Source: Bacteroidota bacterium (GTDB lineage: Bacteria; Bacteroidota; Bacteroidia; Chitinophagales; LD1). Taken from it: DNA of 64,000 bases. The notes below the pieces were generated by a model, which made no database searches, was not told the origin of the DNA, and saw nothing but the letters and a program-made list of their open reading frames with translations. The translations under genes were made by a program, and so were the position numbers. Position 1 is the stretch's first letter; each line of letters opens with the position of its first letter. Of the stretch, positions 33,184 to 42,253 are shown one piece after another. Location of the stretch: contig JADKJG010000003.1 in assembly GCA_016722375.1 (NCBI GenBank), positions 62,001 to 126,000 on the forward strand, in the 5' to 3' direction.

Positions 33184-34896
33184 ATGTCTGCAAAAAAACT
33201 TCCTTCCGCCCCATCCTCCAATCCTTCCAAACCGGTCATCGGGATATTCGCCACCTGCGACCCGCGTATTGACAAAGACTCAAGAACACGAGCTGCTAAC
33301 ATTGTGAAAATGGTAGCCGATTCCATTGAGGGTGATTTGAAATTACCCGATGGCAAGTCGGTGGAAATTGTGTACTCCGGTCTGCTCGTGGACGGAGAGA
33401 CTCAGGCCGATCAGGTAGCGGCGCAGTTTAAAAAGGCGGGAGTCAACATTTTGGTCTGCGCGCCTGATACCTGGGCATTCCCCCAGTTGACGGTCATATC
33501 TCTGTTAAGCCATTTTCCAAAAGACACCCCGCTTAACTTCACCTGCGGCAACAGTGGGCCGAGACCGGGAGTTGTTTTCACTCATGCTTGTTCGGGTGCT
33601 ATTTCGCAATACGGTGGACTGGTACACATCAACGTCGGTAACTGGCCCGATACCGGCTTGAATCCCGAAATGAGTGCCAAAACAAAATCGAATCTGGTGG
33701 ACTGGTGTTATGCAGCAGTAGCATATCAAGGTTTGAAAGGAAGAAGAATAGTGATCTTCGGCCACGACTCTATGGGAATGGAAACGGCCTTAGCAGATGT
33801 ACCTGCAATCAGAAATACTTTCGGGCTTGAAGTAACGCGGTTGGATATGAAACTACTCTCCGATATGTTGCAGAAAGAGAGCTATGATAAAAAGGAATTG
33901 AAAAAACTGCGCACTTGGTTGGAAAAACATGCGGGCAGAAGAATTGAGTTGCGAGATGAAGCAGATAGCAAGCGCCTCGACCAGAGTTTGGCGCTTTATT
34001 TGATCGTCCGTGATATCATTAAAGAATTGGATGGTATTGGTGGAGGATTTATGAGCCAGTTGGAATGGGGTTCTGATTTAAGAGGTTTGCCATTGCCGGT
34101 TGCGGATATTATGGAGTCCTTGTTCAATTCGACCTTCGACCACAATGGACCTAAACCCGTAGTTCCTTTTGCCACTGAAGCGGATGTTCAGGCGCTAATT
34201 ACACAAGTGGTATTTAGTTATCTCTCTGGAGGGAATCCACCTCTGTTTATGGATTTCAGAAAAGTTTGGGAGCCTTGGGAACTGCAACAACTCGCGAAAA
34301 AAGCAGGAGTTAAGTTGCAGGGAAATACAATTTGGGAAAAGAAAGGTTTAGTAGATGGAAACAACTCCGGTTCTGCATCCTTCAACTGGGCAGCCAAACC
34401 GGGTAGTTCTGAAAAAGAAGTAATGAGCAAAATCTCATTTCCTCTGGCTAATAGCGATTATTTCCCAGGAATGGGGAACTCGGTTACCTTCCTTTCTCCC
34501 GGAGGCATCGAAGGACTGGCAGGTAGATTGGCATACAGTACTCTTTCAGGGATGTATTCTATGGTTTGGGATGAGGCAAGTTCTGTTGCACCTCCCGAAA
34601 AAATCTCCAAAGCAATTTGCGCTGCTTCTTCGCCATCATGGCCACATACTTTCGTCGTGCCCAAACATGCTACGATGATGGAGTATAAACAATATGCTCC
34701 GGCTAATCACTTCCACATGACCTGGAATTTGAATGCTGCCCGTCTGCAATACTGGATGGATTTGACGAACATTCTATCCGTTACACCCTGGGCAGCAAAG
34801 CCCGTCTTCAGGGAAGGGATTGACCGACCGGTGCCGCTGCTCTTCCTGATTAACGGTGGAGAAGACCATGCAAAGATGTTGCGCAAGAGGAAATAA
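33184..34896 (+). CDS. L-fucose/D-arabinose isomerase family protein
   Basis: 570 residues from ATG 33184. The three metal ligands of FucI can be placed: Glu332 (FATEADV), Asp357 (FMDFRKVW) and His509 (PANHFH), matching Glu337/Asp361/His528 in E. coli. Other shared features are NSTFDHNG and a serine/glycine-rich core. FucI isomerises L-fucose to L-fuculose and also D-arabinose to D-ribulose. The adjacent kinase is AraB-type, not FucK-type, and no fuculose-phosphate aldolase is present, so I favour D-arabinose as substrate. The first gene of the sugar locus, followed after six bases by the kinase. Confidence 0.88.
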   Translation: MSAKKLPSAPSSNPSKPVIGIFATCDPRIDKDSRTRAANIVKMVADSIEGDLKLPDGKSVEIVYSGLLVDGETQADQVAAQFKKAGVNILVCAPDTWAFPQLTVISLLSHFPKDTPLNFTCGNSGPRPGVVFTHACSGAISQYGGLVHINVGNWPDTGLNPEMSAKTKSNLVDWCYAAVAYQGLKGRRIVIFGHDSMGMETALADVPAIRNTFGLEVTRLDMKLLSDMLQKESYDKKELKKLRTWLEKHAGRRIELRDEADSKRLDQSLALYLIVRDIIKELDGIGGGFMSQLEWGSDLRGLPLPVADIMESLFNSTFDHNGPKPVVPFATEADVQALITQVVFSYLSGGNPPLFMDFRKVWEPWELQQLAKKAGVKLQGNTIWEKKGLVDGNNSGSASFNWAAKPGSSEKEVMSKISFPLANSDYFPGMGNSVTFLSPGGIEGLAGRLAYSTLSGMYSMVWDEASSVAPPEKISKAICAASSPSWPHTFVVPKHATMMEYKQYAPANHFHMTWNLNAARLQYWMDLTNILSVTPWAAKPVFREGIDRPVPLLFLINGGEDHAKMLRKRK

Positions 34897-34902
34897 AATC
34901 CG

Positions 34903-35814
34903 ATGCAAAAAAACTATTCGCTTGGCATTGATTTTGGAACTTCCTCGGTCAGAGCGATTGTCCTTGATTTAGAAACCGGTGAAGAAATTTCTTCGGCTTC
35001 TGATTCTTATAAGAGCGGGGAGCAGGGAGTAATCTATAACGTAAGCAACAAACACCTCGCTCGTCAGAATCCAAAAGATTATTTAGAAAGTATGGAGAAG
35101 GCTGTGGCCAGTGCTGTGGCTGCGGCAAGAAAAAACAACATTGACATTTCGTTGATAAAGGGAATCGGCATTGATGCCACAGCTTCCACCCCGATTCCGG
35201 TGGATGAAAATCTTCAACCTCTTTGCTTTCAAGAAAAATTTAAAGACAATCTCAATGCTTATGCTTGGCTTTGGAAAGATCATACGGCTGTGATGGAGGC
35301 TGCGACAATTACCAAACTGGCATCGCGTATCCGACCGGAGTATTTGAGAAAATGCGGCGGAACTTATTCCAGCGAATGGTTCTTTTCCAAAATACTGAAA
35401 TGCGAAAAGGAAGATGCGGAAGTTTTTAATGCTGCTCACACTTGGTTGGAACAGTCAGACTATATCCCCGCTGTTCTTTGTGGCATCCGTGATGTGAAAC
35501 AATTGAAAAGAAATGTTTGTGCTGCGGGTCATAAAGCCATGTACAACAAATCATGGGGTGGATGGCCGGACAATGAATTTCTCGAACGGCTTTCTCCTGC
35601 TTTGGGCAAATTAAGAGAGAGCTTGTCTGATGACACCTACACTTTTGAAACACAGGCCGGAACGCTATCTAAAGAATGGGCTGAAAAATTTGGATTGAAT
35701 CCCGGCATACCAGTTGCCGTTGGTTCTATAGATGCACATGTCGGTGCCGTAGGAGCCGGTGTAGGAAAAGAAACTTATGTTCAGGTGCTCGGCACACCTC
35801 TAGTTGCACTCTGA
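34903..35814 (+). CDS. araB: ribulokinase, N-terminal piece (frameshifted)
   Basis: FGGY-family kinase that phosphorylates ribulose. The N-terminal phosphate loop IDFGTSSVRAIVLD, GIGIDATASTP, LWKDHTAV, GGTYSSEWFFSKIL and SAGHK-type AAGHKAMYNKSWGG match E. coli AraB along the whole length. Homology continues to QVLGT, then the frame ends with a stop. Deleting one AC from CACAC at 35793-35797 restores GTSSCTLMV, equivalent to the family's GTSTC motif. AraB accepts both L- and D-ribulose. The two pieces sum to about 560 residues, the normal length. Confidence 0.85.
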   Translation: MQKNYSLGIDFGTSSVRAIVLDLETGEEISSASDSYKSGEQGVIYNVSNKHLARQNPKDYLESMEKAVASAVAAARKNNIDISLIKGIGIDATASTPIPVDENLQPLCFQEKFKDNLNAYAWLWKDHTAVMEAATITKLASRIRPEYLRKCGGTYSSEWFFSKILKCEKEDAEVFNAAHTWLEQSDYIPAVLCGIRDVKQLKRNVCAAGHKAMYNKSWGGWPDNEFLERLSPALGKLRESLSDDTYTFETQAGTLSKEWAEKFGLNPGIPVAVGSIDAHVGAVGAGVGKETYVQVLGTPLVAL

Positions 35815-36584
35815 TGGTTGTTCCCAACGGAGAAAAAGTGGATGACATCATCGGAGTGTCGGGAGTGGTAGATGGTTCCGTGCTTCCCGGATATATTGGT
35901 ATTGAAGCGGGACAATCTGCAGTCGGCGATTTACTGAATTGGTTTGTGAGCCGCTTGCTGCAAAAAGAGGATGCTTATCATAAGGTCTTATCGGATAAAG
36001 CCACCGGTCTTAAAGCCGGACAAAGCGGCTTGCTCGCTTTGGATTGGAACAATGGAAATCGAAATGTGCTGGCCGATATGAACCTGACAGGACTAATTCT
36101 TGGCCAAACTATCAACACTACTGATTATGAAATATACAGAGCGTTGATTGAAGCGACGGCCTTCGGCGCTTTGAAAATCATTGAGCGTATTGAAAGCTAT
36201 GGAGTCAAAATCAATCGAGTGATTAATTGCGGCGGCATTGCGCATAAGAATCCGCTCTTCATGCAGATATATGCCAACGTCCTCAACCGGCCTATGGAAA
36301 TTTCACAGAGCGAAGAAACCGTTGCTTTGGGCGCGGCTATCATGGGCGGTTTCTGTGCCATGAAAGGCCAGCCGGGATTTGAAACGGTGGAGGCCATTCA
36401 AAAAAGAGTGTGCCGGGTGAAGGACAAAGTATATCAACCGGAGGCAAGTGAAGTAAAAGTTTATCAGGAGCTATACCAATTGTACACTACACTTCACGAT
36501 GCGTTCGGAAAGAATCAGGAAGGAAATGATTTATATGCTGTAATGAAAAAACTACTATCCTTAAAATCTAAACCGGGTGCTTGA
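35814..36584 (+). CDS. araB: ribulokinase, C-terminal piece (frameshifted)
   Basis: Continues the kinase: DIIGVSGVVDGSVLPGYIGIEAGQSAVGD, LDWNNGNR and the C-terminal ATP-binding segment NCGGIAHKNPLFMQIYANVLNRP. The ATG at 35814 is internal to the intact gene; authentic in-frame sequence begins near 35799 with SSC. The end overlaps the ABC ATPase gene by eight bases, so the operon was built with an unbroken kinase. Whether the frameshift is biological or a base-calling error is not decidable from one sequence. Confidence 0.83.
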   Translation: MVVPNGEKVDDIIGVSGVVDGSVLPGYIGIEAGQSAVGDLLNWFVSRLLQKEDAYHKVLSDKATGLKAGQSGLLALDWNNGNRNVLADMNLTGLILGQTINTTDYEIYRALIEATAFGALKIIERIESYGVKINRVINCGGIAHKNPLFMQIYANVLNRPMEISQSEETVALGAAIMGGFCAMKGQPGFETVEAIQKRVCRVKDKVYQPEASEVKVYQELYQLYTTLHDAFGKNQEGNDLYAVMKKLLSLKSKPGA

Positions 36585-38070
36585 ATTCAGAAAAGTATCT
36601 AAAAGCTTTTCAGAAGTAAAAGTCCTTCGTGATGTTTCTTTTTCCATCACCGAAGGAAAAGTCACCGCCTTGATGGGCGAGAATGGCGCAGGAAAATCTA
36701 CCCTAATGAAAATCCTTGCAGGCGCGATTCAAGATTATGAAGGACAGATTTTTTTCCGGGACAAAGAACTCGTATCTGCCAATACCAAAGAAGCAGAACA
36801 GGCAGGCATCTCCATGATTTATCAGGAACTGAATCTTGTCCCTGATTTAAGCATTGGCGAAAATATTTTTCTTGGAAAAGAGCCTGAGCGTTTGGGCTTT
36901 GTTGATTTCAAAGAAATACACGAGCAGTCTAATAAGTTGCTGAAAGAGTTTGAGTTTCCTTATTCATCCGACCAGTCGGTAAAAAATATAAGCTTGGGAT
37001 GGCAGCAACTGGTGGAGATTGTAAAGGCACTCCATCTCAATTCGCAGCTCATCATCATGGACGAACCAACCTCTTCGCTTACTGAAAGCGAAAAGGAAAA
37101 CCTCTTTAAGAAAATCAAATACCTGCGTGGCATAGGCAAGACCATTGTCTATATTTCACACCGCATGAGTGAGATATTTGAAATTGCGGATGAGGTCGTC
37201 ATCATGCGCGATGGTATGAGTGTCGGGCAATTTCCGGTTGCAGAAATTACCCGTGAGCAAATTGTTGAGTTGATGATTGGCAAAAGTCTTTCGGCCAATC
37301 CTGCTTCATCCAAGAACATTTCCTCAGAAGAAATTCTTCGTTTCGAGGATGTTTCTGTTGCTACTTCAAAACATACCAAACTCAAAAATATTTCCTTCAA
37401 CCTCAATAAAGGAGAGGTGTTGGGTGTATCTGGTTTGCTGGGTTCAGGGCGTTCCAGTCTACTCCGCTTTATTTATGGCGCATTAAATCAAGCGTCTTTT
37501 TCTGGAACAATAAACCTTGATGGGAAAGAGTATCACCCAAAAACAATTGGAAAGGCGCAGTTGAATAAAATCATCTACCTCACCGAAGACCGCAAAGGCG
37601 AAGGAATTTTTCCGCTGCTGGGTATCGGAGACAATACCAGCGCTGCGGTGCTGAAGCGAATTTCAAGAGCAGGCTTTGTAAACAGGCAAAAGGAAATTTC
37701 ATACGCCACCGATACTTTGGAAAAAGTAAATGCCAAATACCATTCACTACATCAGGCCATCACCCGTCTGAGCGGAGGAAATCAACAAAAGGTGCTGCTA
37801 TCCAGAATACTATTGACAGAACCTAAACTCATTCTATTGGATGAACCCACAAGGGGAATTGATGTCGGCGCAAAAGAAGAGATATACGAACTCATCAGGA
37901 AATTGACTGCCGAGGGAATGAGCTTTATGATCAGCTCCTCCGAAATACCAGAACTGGAACAAATCTGCAACAAGATTCTGGTGCTTTCATCCGGTCATCA
38001 GACTGCTTTGCTGCAAATAGAAAAGACGAATGCACAAGAAGTTTTGAAATACGCTTTTGAAAAAGTCTGA
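36577..38070 (+). CDS. sugar ABC importer ATPase (RbsA/XylG/AraG type)
   Basis: 497 residues with two fused ATPase domains. The first has Walker A GENGAGKST, signature SLGWQQLVEIVKAL and Walker B LIIMDEPTSSL. The second has a degenerate Walker A (LLGSGRSSLL), signature LSGGNQQKVLLSRIL and LILLDEPTRGIDVG. This duplication with one weak site defines the monosaccharide (CUT2) importers. The start is GTG 36577, overlapping the kinase gene. CUT2 importers are uncommon in Bacteroidota, which mostly use SusCD systems. Confidence 0.94.
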   Translation: MLEFRKVSKSFSEVKVLRDVSFSITEGKVTALMGENGAGKSTLMKILAGAIQDYEGQIFFRDKELVSANTKEAEQAGISMIYQELNLVPDLSIGENIFLGKEPERLGFVDFKEIHEQSNKLLKEFEFPYSSDQSVKNISLGWQQLVEIVKALHLNSQLIIMDEPTSSLTESEKENLFKKIKYLRGIGKTIVYISHRMSEIFEIADEVVIMRDGMSVGQFPVAEITREQIVELMIGKSLSANPASSKNISSEEILRFEDVSVATSKHTKLKNISFNLNKGEVLGVSGLLGSGRSSLLRFIYGALNQASFSGTINLDGKEYHPKTIGKAQLNKIIYLTEDRKGEGIFPLLGIGDNTSAAVLKRISRAGFVNRQKEISYATDTLEKVNAKYHSLHQAITRLSGGNQQKVLLSRILLTEPKLILLDEPTRGIDVGAKEEIYELIRKLTAEGMSFMISSSEIPELEQICNKILVLSSGHQTALLQIEKTNAQEVLKYAFEKV

Positions 38071-38071
38071 T

Positions 38072-39052
38072 ATGCTACAGCGAATTATAAAATACAGTTC
38101 CGAACACGAATGGGTGAAGCCCGGAGTAGTGCTCATTATCCTTTTTCTGCTTTGCATTATTTTCTCTCCTACAAGTTCTAAAGGCACCTATATTTTTTTA
38201 AAGCCCGAGAACCTCGCCAACATTATGCGACAGGTTTCCGAAATCGGAATTATTTCTGTCGGCATGACCTTAGTGATTCTCACCGGTGGCATTGATTTAT
38301 CCGTCGGTTCCGTTTTAGCGCTATCTTCGGTACTCACCGCCTTTGGCATCATGGATTGGCAACTGGGCATGTTTGCTATTCTCATGCTTGCACTCTTCAG
38401 CGGCGGCATCACCGGTTGGCTCAATGGCTTCATCGTTTCCAAATGGAAGATTCAATCTTTCGTGGTCACGCTGGCGCTAATGACCATCGCGCGCGGAGTG
38501 GCTTTGCGCATTTCAGGAATGAGTTCCCGAAACATTGGCTTTGGCGAAGGCGCTGCACCCGAAATATTTAAAGTGATTAACACGACTCTATTCGGCATCC
38601 CTTTCCCGGTTTATATTTTCCTATTCATCGTGTTTATTTTTTCCGTCTTCCTGGCCAAGATGCGAACGGGCAGATATGTTCGCATTATCGGCAGCAATAT
38701 GGAAGCGGCACGGCTGGCGGGCATTCCGGTTGCTGGGGTTCAGGCCTTTGCCTTCACCTGTTGCGGCATCCTCGCGGCCATCGCCGGTGTCATTCACGCC
38801 GGTCAACTTTTTCAGGGAAACCCCAATGACGGCATGGGATATGAACTCGATGCCATCGCCGCCACCGTTATCGGCGGCACCAGTCTGTCCGGTGGCAAAG
38901 GAACCGTGCTGGGCACTCTGGCGGGCGTACTCATTATCGGTTTGCTGAACAATATCTTTGGTCTCCACGGAATGCAAAAAGATTTTCAACTCATTCTCAA
39001 AGGAGTAGTTATTGTAGTGGCGGTTCTTTTGCAGAAACGAAATTCATCATAA
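38072..39052 (+). CDS. sugar ABC importer permease (RbsC type)
   Basis: 326 residues from ATG 38072, one base after the ATPase stop. About eight to ten membrane helices. Family motifs GGIDLSVGSVLALSS, GWLNGFIVSKWKIQSFVVTLALMTIARG (in part) and VIGGTSLSGGKGTVLGTLAG are present. It forms the channel of the CUT2 importer. The binding protein gene does not follow directly but lies 3.2 kb downstream, after inserted accessory genes. Confidence 0.94.
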   Translation: MLQRIIKYSSEHEWVKPGVVLIILFLLCIIFSPTSSKGTYIFLKPENLANIMRQVSEIGIISVGMTLVILTGGIDLSVGSVLALSSVLTAFGIMDWQLGMFAILMLALFSGGITGWLNGFIVSKWKIQSFVVTLALMTIARGVALRISGMSSRNIGFGEGAAPEIFKVINTTLFGIPFPVYIFLFIVFIFSVFLAKMRTGRYVRIIGSNMEAARLAGIPVAGVQAFAFTCCGILAAIAGVIHAGQLFQGNPNDGMGYELDAIAATVIGGTSLSGGKGTVLGTLAGVLIIGLLNNIFGLHGMQKDFQLILKGVVIVVAVLLQKRNSS

Positions 39053-39462
39053 AAATTTGGGTTTACCCGCCGTAGTTCTTACGAAGGAGGGCGCAATCCC
39101 TTGCACGGGCGCAGCGCTCCACTCAAATGATTGTCATTGCAAAAAGAATTCAAGAAAAATCAGCATGGCTTCTTTGAAGCAATCTTACTTTGTGTATTTA
39201 AAAACCAGAAATACAAAGCGGAAGATTCCTGCCCGACTGAAGCGGTCAGGCGGGGCCACCGGTAATTCATAATTGATTTATAAAGAGTTACCGCCGCAAT
39301 TACATCGTTTTTATCGGTGGCTGTCTCACCCACCGAAACCAACTCATCCGAAATAATTCTTCCATTGCTTTATATTCGCCGACATAGAATATTCCGGTGA
39401 AACAGAAAAATTTTGACTTTCAGACATTTGAACGAACCGGACTTTAAAACCAAAAGAAAATC
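39053..39462. other. non-coding stretch after the permease, with REP-like palindrome (copy 2)
   Basis: No convincing gene. The palindrome CCTGCCCGAC...GTCAGGCGGGG lies at 39228-39256 and shares its arms with 29210-29243. This is the left edge of the 3.2-kb insertion that separates the permease gene from the binding-protein gene. Confidence 0.5.
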
Positions 39463-39697
39463 ATGAGCCGCTGCACTACCTGTAAAAAATGGAGTGATGA
39501 AATCAGGAACCACCACGGTCACCTTCGATAAAGACAATATAGTCATTGTACTCCGCTACGTACCCGCTAAAGTATGCGACGTTTGCGGCGACTATACTAT
39601 CGAAGACACTATAGCCAAATCACTCCTCCAAACTACCAAAGACGAACGCGCAAAAGGTCACGAAATCAGCATCCTCAACTATAACAAAGCTGCCTGA
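39463..39697 (+). pseudogene. YgiT-type zinc-finger antitoxin-like protein, frameshifted
   Basis: Begins MSRCTTCK; after one base is removed from the A6 run at 39484-39489 it continues NGVMKSGTTTVTFDKDNIVIVLRYVP, then the second Cys pair VCDVCGD. The CxxC...CxxC layout with TTTVT is the YgiT/MqsA N-terminal zinc finger. In Bacteroidota such genes usually follow a small toxin (for example DUF4258), but I see no toxin upstream. An orphan or broken antitoxin is the best description. Without the frameshift correction only residues from 39494 onward are open. Confidence 0.65.
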
Positions 39698-39774
39698 ATC
39701 CCTATTGGTGGGATAACAGCCGTTAGTGAATAGCGCAGAGTTCCGAAAAGAAATCTCTGCGAGGGGGGATATAA

Positions 39775-41499
39775 CTAGTTTTTAGGTTCAAGTCGTTTAA
39801 CCAATTCAAGAAAAGCTTTAGGACCCTTAAATTCTTTATCAAGCTTCTCAATTTCTTTACGCAAATAATAAGAAAATGGATAGTTAGACTCCTCCTTGTA
39901 TTTTATTAGAAGTTCAGTTGGTAATAATATCTTGGTAGGAACTAAATGCACAAATTTTAGGTATTCTTGAATAGCGACTTCTATGGCCTTTTCCTCACGA
40001 AATATATCTTGAAAATAAATTAGCGTATCAATATCCATGCAGACTAAAGGAAGGACACACGAGATGTTTAATCCTTCTTGTCGCAATTTATCTAGTTCTT
40101 CCTGAAACCAGTAATTAAGGATATAATTTAGCCCACTGGCATTAAATGTTTCATAGTGTGTAACTAACACAGGGTAAATTCTTACGGTTTCTAAAACAAT
40201 TCCGGTATCTATTGGCCAATCATGAATTAAAATTCTCCTGATATTGCCAACAAGCTGGGAAATAGCTTTGCCGGCAAATTGATGCTTCATTTCCTCAGTA
40301 ATCTCGAGATAATCAAAACTTTGTTTAACTCTTTTCTTTATCAGAACGTCCTTCGATTCGAAAATAAGAATAGCGTTATCCTTACGCAAATAGAAATCAG
40401 GTGCACTTTTAGCTATTCCTATTCTTATTGCATCGTCTTCAGATACCGCGAAGTAATTTCCGGCCGCAATTTTATTTAAGACATTAGCCAGCAAGTATTT
40501 TTCGGAAAATCGATCGCAATAAATGTAGCCTCGAAAGTCCTTGAACTTCTTATCTATAGAATAATCTTTAGCATCATGAAGTTCCTTCAACTTGAAATAA
40601 AGCCCACGAAAAATCTTATCTATTACGAAGAGATCATAAATAATTCGGTACTCGCCCTTCTCGCCTGGGATTTTATAGAAGGGAAACGCTCTAATCACGG
40701 AAAAATCATCATCCTTAATCTCGCCAGTTTCAATCAACGAAAGCTTGTCAAAAAACCTGCAGCCTATCTCAAAATGCTCATCCCGCGTAATACTAACTCT
40801 TGTATCTCCTTCTTTCTTATCAACTGCAAACAGAATACTAAAAAGCGGAAGGATTTTCTTAAAGTACTCAATAGAATCTACACACTCATAATATTCTAAA
40901 AACCTACTCAATAAATGCTTTGTTTTCTCGTCATAGGTTGATAAAAAGTCAAAGAGGCATTCTGCCTTTAGATATTGAGTAATAGCGGATTTGAGTAAGT
41001 CAGTGTTAAGTAGCTCATGCTTGTAAAATGAAGCTAGTAAATAATGCGCCGCTGTACGTAAATCCTCATTTACGTTTTTAACCGAGGCTAAGCCAGCTGT
41101 TTCTCTCACTATCCAATCATCACTGGAAGATAGATAAGCTTTGAAAAGATTTATCTCAACTGTTTCTTCTGGAATAGTTTGTTCCTGATGTGGTAATCCA
41201 TATACAAACTCGAATAATGTTAGACTTGCAATGGGGTTTACAATCCTAAACGGGCCTCTTTCTTTTTCGAATGCGCAGCATCTATTATATACCTGTTGAG
41301 CAAATTCGTGGTTGTTAGGTCTGAACCACATACTAATAAAGTCATCATATTTTTCGAATTTGGAATTATGTAGTCTAAAACCAGCTATATGACAAGAAGC
41401 ATGTAACAGCCAGTTTCTGCTTGCTCCTTGACAATACTGATGAAGGCTAAGGAGCGTTTCATTCGGAAATATTTCCTTAAATCCTGCTATTAGTTCCAT
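39775..41499 (-). CDS. unrecognised 574-residue protein with PD-(D/E)XK-like nuclease motif
   Basis: I do not recognise the family. The N-terminal two thirds look mostly helical without membrane segments. At residues 367-383 there is P-D-F-Y followed twelve residues later by F-E-S-K, inside two predicted beta strands (APDFYLRKDNAILIFESKD in outline). This is the arrangement of the PD-(D/E)XK nuclease core. The gene is on the opposite strand to the sugar operon it interrupts, is AT-rich, and lies between a broken YgiT gene and array B. A solitary defence gene or a nuclease of a mobile element is possible; both are inference. Confidence 0.6.
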   Translation of the reverse strand: MELIAGFKEIFPNETLLSLHQYCQGASRNWLLHASCHIAGFRLHNSKFEKYDDFISMWFRPNNHEFAQQVYNRCCAFEKERGPFRIVNPIASLTLFEFVYGLPHQEQTIPEETVEINLFKAYLSSSDDWIVRETAGLASVKNVNEDLRTAAHYLLASFYKHELLNTDLLKSAITQYLKAECLFDFLSTYDEKTKHLLSRFLEYYECVDSIEYFKKILPLFSILFAVDKKEGDTRVSITRDEHFEIGCRFFDKLSLIETGEIKDDDFSVIRAFPFYKIPGEKGEYRIIYDLFVIDKIFRGLYFKLKELHDAKDYSIDKKFKDFRGYIYCDRFSEKYLLANVLNKIAAGNYFAVSEDDAIRIGIAKSAPDFYLRKDNAILIFESKDVLIKKRVKQSFDYLEITEEMKHQFAGKAISQLVGNIRRILIHDWPIDTGIVLETVRIYPVLVTHYETFNASGLNYILNYWFQEELDKLRQEGLNISCVLPLVCMDIDTLIYFQDIFREEKAIEVAIQEYLKFVHLVPTKILLPTELLIKYKEESNYPFSYYLRKEIEKLDKEFKGPKAFLELVKRLEPKN

Positions 41500-41678
41500 A
41501 ATAGAAAAAGTTGAGAGAACATTGGGTAAGTGCTCCGCTGTGGTTTGTGTTTAGCTTTCCATAAAGATAAAAGTATTTCATGCGTCACCAACAACCAAGG
41601 CTTCCCGATCTTCCAAGTATTCTGGCACTTCAGGGTTTCTTTTTCCAAAATATATATAAAAGAAGAAAAGAACCCTGC

Positions 41679-41705
41679 CCGATGTGCGGTCAGGCGGACC
41701 TGCGG
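41679..41705. repeat. REP-like GC-rich palindrome (copy 3)
   Basis: CCTGCCCGA and GGTCAGGCGG flank a short loop, the same arms as at 29210 and 39228. It lies upstream of the PD-(D/E)XK-like gene, so similar palindromes are at both edges of this insertion. Confidence 0.6.
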
Positions 41706-41832
41706 CTATATCTTGGTCATTCCGTAAGGTTCCGAAACGGAAAATCAGCACCAGAAAACCCAATTTGTATAGAAAAATATTGTAATTTGGATGTTCTGCT
41801 CATAAACACCTTTGCCACAAACGATTATCAAC

Positions 41833-42130
41833 AATAATCCCCGGAATATCAATCATAATCCCCCGATTATTAATCAATTTCCCCGGATTATTGATTAAAG
41901 AAGCCGCTATATCGGTTACATATTTCGCTATCTTAATCATAGTAGCCGCTATATTGATTAAATCATTCGCTTTATCAATCACAACCGCGGTTATCTTAAT
42001 CATACGAGCGGCTAAATCAATCACAAACACCGCTATCTTAATCAAACCTGTCGCGGTATCAATCACAAAATCCGCTTCCCTAATCAAATCTTCCGCGTTC
42101 TTAATCAGAAGAGCCGCTATATCAATCACA
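41833..42130 (+). repeat. 21-bp tandem array B
   Basis: Fourteen units of exactly 21 bp with a consensus such as AGCCGCTATATCAATCACA. Two unit types (ending ATCAATCA and CTTAATCA) alternate, giving a 42-bp super-period. No indel occurs in nearly 300 bp although many positions differ. Both strands have open frames; the minus frame (41800-42150) reads as a heptad-like VIDxAxxLIKxAxx. No convincing start or neighbour-based reason to call a protein. It lies just upstream of the binding-protein gene. Confidence 0.85.
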
Positions 42131-42253
42131 TCGCGTAGCGATTTTCCCAAAACAGGGTACTTCCTCTTTCAAAATTGATGTACAGAAAATACAAGATGCA
42201 GTCGGGCTTTCACGTTTTCTATAATTCTACCACAGATTTATTTCTTTCGTACC

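Noticed and set aside
33184..36584. Locus as an L-fucose pathway
   Set aside because: The kinase is AraB-like and no fuculose-phosphate aldolase is in the window. It remains an alternative, but weaker than D-arabinose.
39057..39272. 71-codon frame after the permease
   Set aside because: No recognisable protein features and it contains a REP-like palindrome.
41800..42150. Minus-strand 116-codon frame through array B as a heptad-repeat protein
   Set aside because: Both strands are open because of the 21-bp period; no promoter or start is evident. Left as a repeat, although translation is not excluded.
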